NCBI RefSeq assembly: GCF_963675165.1
Contig: NC_087384.1
Location: 2,990,315-3,054,314, forward strand
Direction of reading: 5' to 3'
DNA length: 64,000 nucleotides
Origin: Halichondria panicea
Lineage: Eukaryota; Porifera; Demospongiae; Suberitida; Halichondriidae
Every line of letters starts with the position of its first letter. Within the stretch, counting starts at the first letter, position 1. A program made the translations under genes and the position numbers. Under the pieces are notes generated by a model, which did not search any database, was not told the origin of the DNA, and saw only the letters and a program-made list of their open reading frames with translations. This document shows positions 1-9,619 of the stretch, piece by piece.

Positions 1-59
1 AGTCATCTTCAACATCTCCACTTTGAGAATGAACTGGGCCATCCTTTGTTAGTAAGTTT

Positions 60-1380
60 TCACACGAAATGGTCCAGGCCCACATGACCTAGACCCTTTA
101 ATGCTCTACGAGTGCTACATCCGGTTTTGCTGCCAGTCTTGTACTTTCTCTGGAATGTCCCATACCACTTGTAAGTTGTGTCACTTCTTGTCCATCCGTG
201 TCCAGAGAGGACTGCATATAAATATGTATAGGGTTATATATGTATAGGGTTATATCAAATAAAATAAAGAGAATGACTTTACATCCTCAACTGCACTGTA
301 CCTGGTAAATCAATGTCGTTTTCTGTAACCTGTTTCCACCCATAGGCATCTTGTCCAGTGGAGCTTCTGTACTTGGTAAAACGTGTTCCTCGTTGTCTGC
401 CCTTTCCCATACCATCCCATACCATCCCATACCATCTCTCGTCACCTCTCGTATTTTATTAAGCCATTGAGAGTGGTGTTGTAGTGCTCCCTGTATAGAG
501 TTGTATAGAGCTTTGGGAGTATCTAGTTTGAAGCCAGAGTAGAGAGCCGGGTCGTTAGGTATGTTACCTATTAGGCATGCTGAAATAAAGTGTCTAAGAA
601 CGTTCCTTTGCCTATGCCTTTGAAGAAAGAGATGTAATCACATCCAGTGCATGCGTCCAGTGCATGCGTACAGACTTTGTAATAGCTGCGGGCGCTCAGC
701 ACATGGGTCATTATTCAAAGCAGCTATAAAGTTATTCATGCTTAAGAATTTTGGGGATTCTTGTAGTATTCTTGCTGAGTTGGACATATATTATGGTGGT
801 GGTGTTTAGTTCAACTGTGCATATAGGCAAGCCAATCTGTGTCTGGACTGAAGATTAGCTTTTTATTCGCTGTAGAGTGAAACCATACACGTAAATCACC
901 TTCATCTGCATTAGACCTTAGGTTTGGCTCAGGCTTCCTGAAGCTGTATGCTGTTTCTCTCACATTTGTAAACAGCTTTTGACCATCTTTAAGAAAATCA
1001 TCTGAAGCAATAAATGATGTCAGTTTTTTCTCTGCAGCCAAGCACTGATCTCCATTTGTGAAGAACTGGAGTCCATGAAGTAAACTCTATACACACGTGC
1101 TGAGAATCTGTTGCCTTGTCCCTTCTATGGGAGGTGTTTGGATCCCCTCTGGATCCCCTCTAATGGTGTCCATTGAGGAGGTAGTGTGTTAATTATGCTG
1201 AGTGGTACCTTTTTTGTAGGTAATGTGTTGTGCTGCACTTGTACGGAAAGCCTTTGTCATCTACTAGAGCCCTAGGCCATACACCCATGTCATAACTATA
1301 ACTGGCTTCATCGTATCCATGATGAGCTAGCCAAGTAATTTGGCGCTCTATCCCTTTAGTACTATACCTTTTGATGAGTT
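60..1380 (-). pseudogene. Decayed mobile-element gene with FEN1/PIN-like core and Cys-rich tail
   Basis: No single frame is open, but conceptual translation of the minus strand gives collinear blocks. These are a block containing HGYDEASYSYDMGVWPRALV (about 1320-1250), a 76-residue open piece at 1041-811 ending near FSPDTDWLAYM, then near 720-570 the motifs MNNFIAAL, SLYACTGCDYISFF and KGIGKG, and finally near 170-80 a Lys/Cys piece with KTGCSTRRA. The order 'SPDTD... TGCDY...GIGK' resembles the acidic metal-binding core and helix-hairpin-helix of FEN1/XPG nucleases. I recall similar multi-copy proteins from sponge and cnidarian genomes with a C-terminal CXC-like cluster. Breaks include a 14-bp tandem duplication at about 645-672. 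Family name unknown to me; the nuclease relation is inferred. Confidence 0.35.
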
Positions 1381-1522
1381 TACTTGAGCATGGTCAGTCG
1401 AGGCTAGTATCAGCTTTTCAGTCCATTATAGACCCTCGACGTGGGGACAAAGATAGTTAAAGCACCACACTAATGGGACCTTTCTTTTCTGCAATGGATA
1501 GACCAACATATCAACTTCTCAT

Positions 1523-2020
1523 TCATTTTGAAGATGGGGGATTTAGCGCACGGCTTAGTAAACCAGCTCTTCTCAACCTCATAAACACTTCCGAGAGGTG
1601 CTTGAGGTGATCCTCGAATGTATCGGACACTACAAGGATGTCATCCAAATAGACAAAACAGCTCGTTCCTTCCAGTCCAGCCAGTATGGCCTGCATTAGT
1701 CGCTGAAAGGTCGCTGGGGCATTACAAAGTCCAAATGGCATTCTTGTGAATTCAAACAATCCTCGATGAGTCGTGAATGCAGACTTCTCGCGTGCCTCTT
1801 GGTCCAACTCTACTTGCCAATATCCTGAGGCGAGGTCTAAGGAAGAGAAATACTTGGCACCTCCTGCTGCGTCCAAAATATCATCAATCCGGGGTAGAGG
1901 GTATACATCTCGTCTAGTGACAGCATTCAATCGGCGATAGTCGACACAAAACCTCTTGCTACCGTCCTTCTTGGGAACTATTACAACGGGGCTGGCCCAT
2001 GGGCTCATAGAGGGTTGCAC
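1523..2020 (-). pseudogene. Reverse transcriptase of the Ty3/gypsy element
   Basis: 165 residues covering RT fingers and palm: SPWASPVVIVPKKDGSKRFC (about 6-25), VDYRRLNAVT, DLASGYWQVEL (first catalytic Asp, 62), FTRMPFGLCNAPATFQRLM (91-109) and the catalytic YLDD at 124-127. These are the hallmark blocks of Ty3/gypsy pol. The frame runs off into unrelated residues after RLRRAGLL. The thumb, RNase H and integrase are missing downstream, so there is no functional polymerase. Confidence 0.85.
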
Positions 2021-2069
2021 TACACCTTGCTTGCTCCTCCATCTCTTCTACCATTCGACTGATCGTTTC

Positions 2070-2713
2070 TCAGTGGATAAATGGGGTGCGATAGGGTTGT
2101 TGCTTTACTGGGTGGCTATCTCCGGTATCAATGCAATGGCGCACTACATTGGTGCAACCTAACTCGGCACCATTAAGGGCAAATACATCAGAGTAATCAT
2201 AAAGCAATTGGGTAAGCTGAATTTGCTGTCCTTCCGAAAGGATCATGGAATCAATACCTAAGACAGTCTTAATTTGGTTCATACGTTCGGAGGTCTTAAC
2301 AACGGTGTCTACAGATCTACAGATGCACATGTAGTATTAGTACAACAAACATCTCCGGGTTTCAAAACAGGCACAACGTCCAAAGGTTGTACACACCCTA
2401 TCTCCATGCCCTCCAAAAGTTGAGTCGAGGCACCATGCACATTCACCATTGGGACTAGCATACAACCATCATCGTCAATAGTAATAAGGGACTCTTGGGA
2501 ATACAAACCCTTAGGCTCAAGCTGACCATTACTTGGTTCAAACAAAACAGAACCTCCAGGTAGGGCATGTACATTGTCGATTTTGACTCTCACAAAACTG
2601 CCTTTCAAGCTGGGTACTATAACACCTTTCACTAACCGCACAAACCGCACAATAGATATTTCAGGGTCAGGGTTACTTCTTGCTATGAGGGATTGTCCAT
2701 TAGGTCTCAACAA
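2070..2713 (-). pseudogene. Protease-RT linker of the Ty3/gypsy element
   Basis: Two overlapping frames (2713-2309 and 2330-2070). The second ends with the N-terminal RT region: a block DSMILSEGQQIQLTQLLYDY followed by DVFALNGAELGCTNVVRHCI and HPVKQQPYRTPF, matching the conserved 'H.I.TG...P.KQ.PYR.P' entry into Ty3/gypsy reverse transcriptase. The frame is broken just before the finger domain. Confidence 0.65.
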
Positions 2714-3660
2714 CAGGTCTCAACAACGAAAAGCTTAAGGCCGGTATAGCATTCATGCCTAACAATAGGACTTACTGGTTGTACAAATACAGGTACACAA
2801 ACTGACTCACCATCCACGGAAATGTCTACATCAATCTGGGCAGTGATCACTATCTCTCTGCCGCCTTCCACTCCATCCTTGCCATAGAGTCTCGCAGAGG
2901 GTGTCTTTAGTTCAGGTAGTGGCTGGTCTTCGGTTCGGAGGTGACGTACAATTTCGTGTAGCAACTCTCGAGAGATTATGGTAGACTGAACACCAGTGTC
3001 CAACATGGCTTCTACAGGCACTCCACATACGTTCACAGGCACATACACTGTAGGACCGACTGCCTTGGGGCTTTGTTCTTGGTTGACGGTCACGGTATTC
3101 ATCGTAGCTTCGTCTCTGGGTAGATTATCACGTTTATCACCCAGTCGCTTTACAGCTATCAGGGCTTCTAACTGTTCTATTGACAAACTGTTCAAATGTG
3201 TCTCCTCACTTGGTTTGGTCTCCAGTAGGGATGTACTGGGGTTAGAGTTATTTCCACTGTGATTTCCACTGTGATTTCCACTGTGACGGTTTAACTGACT
3301 TGACCTCCCGCTTCTGTAAGGGTTAGTGTTTCTCCCAGGTGCTTCCGGCTGATTTCCACGAAAGGGGTAATCACTCTTGTAGTGTCCAGGGCGCTGGCAG
3401 TGATAGCACACAGGTTCTCGAGTCTTCCTCTCTTCTCGGCGTGTACTTTCAGACTGTGGTGTGGCCTGCTCTCTTGCTCGGAAAGTGTTCTTCTTGGGGG
3501 TATCTTCACGGGACGCAGCAGATTCTGCATATTGTCGTTCATGTCGTTCTATCACTCGTGCCCTATCATAGAGCTCTTGAAAAGTCTCGCTTGTCTTTGG
3601 TGCACCCAGTCTCCTTTGCCATTTAACAGGCAAAGCTTGAAAGAAGCGTCCTTTCAGCAA
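2707..3660 (-). pseudogene. Gag zinc knuckle plus aspartic protease of the Ty3/gypsy element
   Basis: The 317-residue open frame has capsid C-terminus (residues 1-45), a CCHC-type knuckle at 85-98 in which the last Cys is replaced by Tyr (C85, C88, H93, Y98), a Ser/Asn/Gly/His linker swollen by three copies of a 12-bp repeat (3252-3287), and a retropepsin-like core with D221-T222-G223 in MLDTGVQSTIIS. The protease would cleave the polyprotein; the altered knuckle probably cannot bind zinc normally. It runs into the next frame (2713-2309, protease tail and linker) after a 14-bp duplication at about 2704-2731. Confidence 0.75.
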
Positions 3661-4873
3661 ACGTTCAAACTCTCGGCCTTGGACGCTTTGCGCCCTAGTG
3701 CTTGAAGCTCCAATCCTAGATCTTCTATCGACTCATCTCTCTGGACTTTATGATGGAACTCCATGTCTCTAAGTTCTTCAATATCGACAGCCTTGAAGCG
3801 GGCTCGTAAGGCATCAACTACCTTCTCGTACTGACTCTGGTCCGTGTCTGGGAGAGCACGGAGAACTCTCAGAGCCGTTTTCTCCAATAACAATTTAATC
3901 TGATGTAACTTTTGCTCAGTACTCCATCCGGCAACTTTAGCTCGTTCTTCAAACTGTTCAATCCAACGCGCTCGAATCCATCTTCTTCCATTTGTTTCCC
4001 TTCATCGGTAAAGGCCTTTAGGGGTGGTAGGTGCTGGGCAGCTGTAGCTTGTGTTTGGGCAGCAATTGCCTCTGTGTGAGCTTCCAAAAGCCTTGTCATT
4101 GTCGCTACAAGTAATGACTCACTAGGAGACTCTCTTCCAGCAGGGGGCAGCAGTTGTTCCTCTCCTCCTGGTGGCTCTGTTCTTCGTGTATCAGTTTCAG
4201 TTCTTCGATCGGTAGTTCTTTCAGTTCCTCGATCTTCAGTTCTTCGGATAGGGTCGGTACCTCGGTACCTCTCTCCATATGGGGGGGTTCTGCCCTCTCT
4301 AGCGGTGTGGTATGTCCAACCTCTGCCTCATCGTCAATAGACGGGTCATCCTCCGAGTCAACTTCTTCCTGAAGTGATCATAGTTCAGCAGTAACTGCTT
4401 CCAATTGTCCTTGTAGATTATACTTCTCTAATTCAAACGCATCAGTCAGGGTTTGTTCCCTCTCTTGAGCTTGTCGTCGCTCTCTGTCCACTTCATTCTG
4501 TTCTCGGTGGATCGCCTCTTGATGCTCAACTCTAAGTTGCTCCAGAGCCCTCAAATGCTTTAGCTCAGCTCTTGTCTCAGATTCCTCTAGCTGTCCTTGG
4601 AGCAGCGCACGGATTTCTTCTTCACGGTTCCGGGTCGCCTCTTCTACTTGAATGCGATGGGTACGGGTCGTCTCCGTCACTTCAGCTCGAAGCTGCTCTA
4701 TCTCCTCCAACTGATTCGTCCTTAGCAGCAGCCAACTCTTGTCGAAGTGTCTCCAAATCTGTCTGTAACTGTTCCATGGTCTCTATACTCTCCGTATGAG
4801 TAGTTCTCAACCGTTTTCGTAACAACACGTGTCTGGAGTCTTGGGTCAAAGCCTGCAACTCACGCCTTGACAT
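3654..4873 (-). pseudogene. Gag (coiled coil and capsid) of the Ty3/gypsy element
   Basis: The likely start is the Met at 4873 (MSRRELQALTQ), just inside the primer-binding site. The pieces 4873-4682, 4710-4378, 4099-3869 and 3893-3654 continue one another in different frames. The N-terminal half is rich in Glu, Gln and Arg heptads (coiled coil, about 160 residues). The C-terminal half carries a capsid-like block with ALPDTDQSQYEKVVDALRAR and FHHKVQRDESIEDL, typical of metavirid Gag. A Ser/Glu/Arg-rich low-complexity linker of repeated tcagttcttcgatc units (about 4190-4250) separates them. At least three frameshifts. Confidence 0.65.
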
Positions 4874-4884
4874 GAACACACAGG

Positions 4885-4901
4885 TCCTGGCAGGGTCGCC
4901 A
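4885..4901 (-). promoter_or_regulatory. Primer-binding site (tRNA-Arg-like)
   Basis: The plus strand reads TCCTGGCAGGGTCGCCA, the shape of a tRNA 3' end including CCA. The minus strand therefore carries its complement starting TGG, two bases after the LTR terminus. The T-stem/acceptor sequence resembles tRNA-Arg, but the isoacceptor assignment is tentative. Confidence 0.55.
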
Positions 4902-4903
4902 AA

Positions 4904-5026
4904 TGTGACGGCTACGGTCACTTATTGCAGGCGATGCAACTAGATAAAAGCAGCTTGCTCCATGCTCACTTTCACTGCTAATTTATCATATCAAGACTCT
5001 GTCACATCACATGACCAACTGTCACA
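4904..5026 (-). repeat. Putative LTR (short) of the Ty3/gypsy element
   Basis: On the minus strand the segment starts TGTGACAG and ends GTCACA, giving inverted TGTGAC/GTCACA termini, and it abuts a primer-binding site two bases downstream. At 123 bp it is short for an LTR, so it may be internally deleted. No partner copy exists in the window, and the outer boundary is uncertain (a second TGTCACA lies at 5000-5006). Confidence 0.5.
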
Positions 5027-5076
5027 AAAACAATGAATAATATTATAATCAATGAATAATTGTTACATATGCTTCA

Positions 5077-5265
5077 ATTGCCGAACCGCTAACCGAACTA
5101 ACCAAGAAGAATTTGCCGGAGAGTGTGGACAGCGAAAACCGAGTTAGCATACCAGCGGCTGAAGAAGGTACTCGTATCTGCTCCACTCATGAAGAATCCT
5201 GATTTTGCTCGGACATTTATCTGGAGTTGGTGTTGGAGCCGTTTTGAGCCAAGGAGGATCAACCA
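5077..5265 (+). pseudogene. Ty3/gypsy RT thumb / RNase H fragment
   Basis: Plus-strand translation gives IAEPLTELTKKNLPESV, then after a frameshift LAYQRLKKVLVSAPLMKNPD, FARTFI and GVGAVLSQGGS. This is the connection between RT and RNase H in Ty3/gypsy pol, with a small deletion removing the Asp-containing start of RNase H (T-D-A-S block). Orientation is opposite to the element at 1523-5026, so it is a separate insertion scrap. Confidence 0.6.
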
Positions 5266-5289
5266 ATTGCCTATTTCAGTGACTTTTTG

Positions 5290-5800
5290 TGTGGTTGGAT
5301 GAAACAGACTCAGACAAGCGTGATCACGTTCTAAAGTGGCTTACCCCCCCCTGTTTATCACCGTTATCTGGTTAGAGGAACTCACCTTTCCACTATAAGT
5401 GCCCTCAGTTCTGAAGGTCTTATAGCACATGAAATTATGACAGGTACTTGATAAATTTTATGATTTTTGCAGGGTAACCTTATTCCATGTATCTTGGTTA
5501 TGGACAACTGTTCGATTCACCATGTACAAATAGGCTTGTGGAATTTTGGCCATTTTCTTACCACCTTATAGTCCTGACTATAACCCATGTGAGGAGATGT
5601 TTAGTTACATCAAGTATTACTTAAAAGACCACGACGAATTGCTCAATCCTACATCAAGCAATCCAGCATTCAGACAAGTTCTGAACTCAGTATTGTTAAG
5701 TGTCACCGAATCACAATGTAAACAATGGATTTCACATGCAGGATATGCAGGCAAATTAGAGTACAACAATTATTATAAATGTACCGTGTCAAAATGTCTT
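5290..5800 (+). pseudogene. IS630/Tc1-type DDE transposase fragment
   Basis: Blocks in order: WLDETDSDKRDHVLKWL (first catalytic Asp in DETD), VYHRYLVRGTHLSTISALSS, GNLIPCILVMDNCSIHHVQ (second catalytic Asp in MDN) and FLPPYSPDYNPCEEMFSYIK (catalytic Glu region), then YYLKDHDELL. These are the DDE landmarks of the IS630-Tc1-mariner transposases. The frame is interrupted between EIMTG and GNLIP and again before FLPPY, and the N-terminal DNA-binding region is missing. The long open frame continues to 5911 only because it overlaps the antisense ORF at 5789-6253. Confidence 0.75.
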
Positions 5801-6253
5801 AATGTCACCCATGATTGTTTTGTGCATCTCTTGATATTCAGCATCAGAAATAACACCATCTTCTTTCAATTTATGCCACTTGGTCAGCTGGTCAATACAC
5901 TGTGTGCGTAATCCAATGCGTTTTCCAGGACTCGACACACTAACAGCAGTCTCCCTTGCTTGCCGAAAATGAATTTTGTCAATAATTTCTTTCAGTTCGT
6001 CCATCTTTTGAAGCCTCGCATCAGACACGTTTGACACGTTTGATCTCTTTGGCACTGGTCCATCATCAGATGTGTCACTAGAACTTAAGGGTCTCTTTGC
6101 ACGAGACAGCTTAATCCACAAATTAATCCCTCGTCTTCTGCGATGCTCATCGTACATCTTTGATAGTTCTTCATCACCTATTAGAGGAATTTGCTTCCCT
6201 TTAAAGCTGTGACCAGGTACGAAAGTACCCAAGAGTGAATTCTTTACTGGCAA
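5789..6253 (-). CDS. Unknown protein with C-terminal SHOCT-like hairpin
   Basis: 154-residue open frame. Features visible: GKQIPLIGDEELSKMYDEHR (about 19-38), GINLWIKLSRAKRPLSSS then a Ser/Asp linker with KRSNVSNVSD, a Lys/Glu-rich helix, and a C-terminal segment CIDQLTKWHKLKEDGVISDA (positions about 119-138) followed by EYQEMHKTI. That C-terminus has the two-helix 'L..L...G.I...E.......' pattern of SHOCT domains. I recall similar multi-copy proteins in sponge genomes, probably mobile-element passengers. Upstream sequence (6254-6310) translates as DMFCALLADLKDHLASKEFT in another frame, so the true start may lie further out. Tail-to-tail with the DDE transposase fragment. Confidence 0.4.
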   Translation of the reverse strand: MPVKNSLLGTFVPGHSFKGKQIPLIGDEELSKMYDEHRRRRGINLWIKLSRAKRPLSSSDTSDDGPVPKRSNVSNVSDARLQKMDELKEIIDKIHFRQARETAVSVSSPGKRIGLRTQCIDQLTKWHKLKEDGVISDAEYQEMHKTIMGDIKTF

Positions 6254-7290
6254 GGTGATCCTTTAAATCGGCCAGAAGTGCGCAAAACATATCATCGAGT
6301 AATCCATTCAACAACAGCATTGTTCCCATGAAGAGTGTTCCCATGAAGAGTGAAGATATTTACATTGTACTTCCACCTTACCTATAATTATAATTACGCG
6401 TTATAATTATGTAAAATGAGGGCTATTATATGCATGGATATATCCAATAACTGTGTGTGGTTGCAGGTTACTTACACTTGTCTGTTGAACATGAGCTGGT
6501 TGACGGTAACACTAGCTGATTTCGTTCCTGCCTGGATATGAACTTATGGTAGGATTTAATGGTGAATTAGATATGTCTGTATCAACCAGTGTATCAACCA
6601 ATCTGGACGCAAACGCCTCCGAACCACAGCCCACAGCTCGATATTCCTCCGTAAATCTCAGAGCCCACAGCACAACACACGACAAAGCTACTAGTTTAGC
6701 TATAGCTGCAATCCACGTGTTTGAGCTGCTGTGTTTGAGCTGCTGTGACGGATCACCGGACGTTCCAAGTAAATTGAAATCACTACCGGGGCCAATAACA
6801 ATTATGAGGTAAAAATAGGTGACTACACATTCAATCACACAAAAGCTATACATCCACCTGATCCAAAACTAATGCTCTTGGGGTGATCACCAATCATAAG
6901 GGAATGTATGCCTAAAATTTAAATTTCTGTAACGCTTAGCGTATTACCAAAAAAGGGATCTTTAGTGGTGCTCTTTAATTCAACTTTTTTCTAGCACTTT
7001 GGCTTGGGGTGATACCACATGATTTACCAACAATCTAAACATTAATCATTTCAGAGAAAAAGGTGTACAATACAAGATTAAACTTACCTAAATTCAATAG
7101 TTGCAACGGCTTGAATAATGGTTATTCACTATCTATATAAACACAGTTGCACTGGATACTGGAGAACTTGACAGAATACTAGTGACAACTCATAAAGTCC
7201 TAGATTTGCAATAATCTCAGTTACCCGCGGGAATAGATTAGCCATCATTAGGCGAGTTTTAATCGAGGTCACATACTTCTGTTTCCAATC
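6254..7290. other. No gene recognised
   Basis: AT-rich. Contains an 18-bp adjacent duplication around 6325-6360 (gttcccatgaagagt twice), another at 6720-6745 (ttgagctgctgtg twice) and an imperfect A/T palindrome around 6385-6415. The open frames at 6512-6853 on both strands show no domain signature. Confidence 0.5.
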
Positions 7291-7299
7291 CCTCTCTCC

Positions 7300-7640
7300 T
7301 ACATCTATGGTATATACCAGGAAGTTGTATATACCAGGAACATAATTATACCAGGAACAATGGAACAGGGTCACTAAAGTGGAAATTCTAAAGTGGAAAT
7401 TATAGCTCCTGCTAGACTCCAGGCTTCTTTGCTGTGATCCTAGTGCATATATCTATAGCACCACTACCTGTTCTCAAATGTTTCAGCATGCCGTGGTTTA
7501 GTTTTATTGCTCCTGAGTTGCTGTGCAAGTCATACATGATAACAACATCACTATAATTATTATGGCAATGCACTGCATTATATTTCTGGTTTCATGTCAC
7601 GGTTTGCACTTTAGGCGCGTGGGCGGCCATGGGTATAGTA
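7300..7640 (+). repeat. Dispersed repeat R1, copy a
   Basis: Shares ordered blocks with 7790-8200, 37490-37919/40370-40540 and (inverted) 62395-62540: 'accaggaacaatggaa', 'ccaggcttctttgctgtgat', 'atgtttcagcatgcc', 'tgagttgctgtg', 'gtttgcacttta'. No ORF. Two 15-20 bp adjacent duplications lie inside (7311-7360 and 7373-7402). Identity of the element is unknown; it behaves like a non-autonomous interspersed repeat. Confidence 0.6.
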
Positions 7641-7749
7641 GTCTGTTGGTTTGTTACCCGAGGCGGGCGTGGGCGGCCGCTATTCAAATGAAAATTTATC
7701 TATCTATCCATCTATATCTCTATCATCTATCCTTCACAGAACAATATCT

Positions 7750-8200
7750 TGGTTTAAATAGTGGCAGATTTTGATGTTAAAGCTTCATTGTCGAGCAAAC
7801 ATTGTCGAGCAAAAGCTAAGAAGCTTGAACTTGCACGTTGCAGCTAGCTATAGCGACACGTGGCCTTGATTACGTAGTTGCAGCTGAAGTGATCCGTACC
7901 AGGAACAATTGAATTAGAAAGCTAAAATTGTGACTGGTCGTTGGCTGACACTGGATCCTATACTCCAGCCTGGCAGGAGTCTCTAAGTCTAAGACTCCAG
8001 GCTTCTTTGCTGTGATCCCAGTCCACAGTGCATGTCTAATGTGACATGTACCACTCAATGTTTCAGCATGCCTCCAGCTCTTGAGTTGCTGTGCTAGCTA
8101 CATGCACTGCTATTAATCACTCTTCTGGTTTCTTTATTATCATGTCACCAGCTGAGGGTTTGCACTTTAGTGCTCTAGTTACCCGAGGCACGCGTGGGGT
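7750..8200 (+). repeat. Dispersed repeat R1, copy b
   Basis: Second R1 copy next to copy a, with the additional 5' part 'ttgatgttaaagcttcattg...gagcaaaagctaag' and 'gaagtgatccgtaccaggaa'. The 5' part also occurs at 37721-37850 and inverted in the Ttd14-like intron. Ends near 'gtttgcactttagtgctc'. Confidence 0.6.
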
Positions 8201-8743
8201 TCACTAAGTTCACCCTGTTTGAAACGGTTACGTCATAATCTTACCCGCCAAATACAATAATTTTAAGCACACCATGTCTCTCAGTGCAGGCTGGCTGATT
8301 CAAAACCTTCTTGGTTAGTATAATGTACTAATGATAAGTATATAAAATTATAATTATGAGAATAAGCTATTATAAAAAAAATATATGTTGCTCGTAGGGC
8401 GATAGACCTAAGTCTAAATGGCTTATACTATGAAGGTGACATTGTCAAGAGACTTTAACTTGCTATGGAACTCGACGTTCGTGTAAGACATTATGTGGTA
8501 AAAATGTATACAGAAACAGCAATAACTAATTTGTGTTGTATAACCAGAGGAAATGGCACACCAACTCCATTCTGCTCTCGATCGTCAATTTGGCCCACAC
8601 TATTATAAAGAGAAGACAAAGAGCTCGAGGGTATTTATTCAAGGCAGTTCAAGGCAGTCGCAAAATAGGATGCTTGGCACACGTAACAATAAAAAAATGT
8701 ATTGAGTATTCTATTCATGCACACGAAACTCGAGCCATTACCC
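8200..8743. other. No gene assigned; possible short exon pair
   Basis: A short frame MSLSAGWLIQNLL (8275-8313) is followed by a GTTAGT donor-like site and, after an AT-rich 80 bp, an acceptor-like 'ctcgtag' before a frame reading AIDLSLNGLYYEGDIVKRL. This looks exon-like but matches no family I know, and the join is not in a clean phase. Treated as unproven. Confidence 0.2.
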
Positions 8744-8747
8744 TTAA

Positions 8748-9434
8748 CCCTTTAACCGTCACGGGCCACGATCGTGGCCCGCAATAGTGACTTTTTTGCG
8801 AAATTCTAATTCTGCGATACTTAGGAAGTAGCTCGAACTACGCACGAGCTGTAGAATCACGTGCAATTATTTCATTAGCGCACGAACGCAATGGCTTGAG
8901 GACGATGTCTCCTCTGGTGATGACAGTGCCTATGAAGGAGAGCTACCAGCTTTATGCCAGACGCTGTCTGGGACTGATGACATGGACCTAGACACTAAGC
9001 GCTATGGACCAGGACGGTGAAAGACCAGGCTCTGGCAAGTAGTATAGTATAGCTAGAATATCAGTAGTGTTAAATAGAACAGTCTTTATGTGAGCTTGTA
9101 AATTTCATAGATCGATAGTAATACATGTACGTATTGTTCTTCAAATTGATATATCTTAGCACTGTTACATTCATATGATGATGTGAAAATCAAGCCTTTA
9201 ATACCATATGATAGGAAATTTTGGATTTTATCTCACCGCATTTAAAATGATAACGGGTAAATGATAACGGGTGACTGTGGTTGTTATGGCAACACATGTT
9301 GCACCATTTTATTCCTTGTTGTATGAGCATTCTATTGGTATATGGTTGCTAGGCATTTTATTGCTCTGGAAACCCGATAGAGAATTTACAAACATTTCAC
9401 TTCACTGTTAGTTAAGAATCCGACGGTTAAACGG
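8748..9434 (+). mobile_element. piggyBac-type non-autonomous element, copy A
   Basis: Flanked by TTAA at 8744-8747 and 9435-9438. The left end starts CCCTTTAACCGTC and is followed at once by a 20-bp perfect palindrome (CGGGCCACGATCGTGGCCCG) nested in a GTCAC...GTGAC stem. The right end reads GACGGTTAAACGG, one base from the consensus GACGGTTAAAGGG. TTAA target sites plus CCC/GGG termini are the piggyBac signature. Internally only traces of the acidic ORF seen in copies C and E remain (VSSGDDSAYEG region at about 8910-8940). Confidence 0.85.
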
Positions 9435-9619
9435 TTAAAGAAAAAAAATGGCTGAACTAAAATAAAAGCTGAACTCAACGAACACCGTGATGCTCCAAAA
9501 TCTAAAGCGCTTTACTATATCTCCTTGCCAACTGTAGAATCACATCAAGGTCATCCTACAGGTGAGGGAGAAAGTAGCACAAAAAATTGCGGAAATAGAC
9601 ACTCCTTTGCCACTATGTG

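Larger units (their letters stand above)
1523..5026 (-). mobile_element. Ty3/gypsy LTR retrotransposon, 5'-end to RT, truncated and degenerate
   Basis: Reading the minus strand from 5026 to 1523 gives a short LTR-like end, a primer-binding site, a coiled-coil Gag N-terminus, Gag capsid, a CCHC knuckle, an aspartic protease and a reverse transcriptase. RNase H, integrase and the 3' LTR are absent after about 1523, so the copy is truncated. Each module lies in a different frame because of short indels. The module order and RT motifs fit Ty3/gypsy (Metaviridae). It is not mobile as it stands. Confidence 0.85.

Noticed and set aside
1956-3705. Plus-strand open frames over the Ty3/gypsy element
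   Set aside because: They are antisense shadows of RT, protease and Gag frames with no motif of their own.
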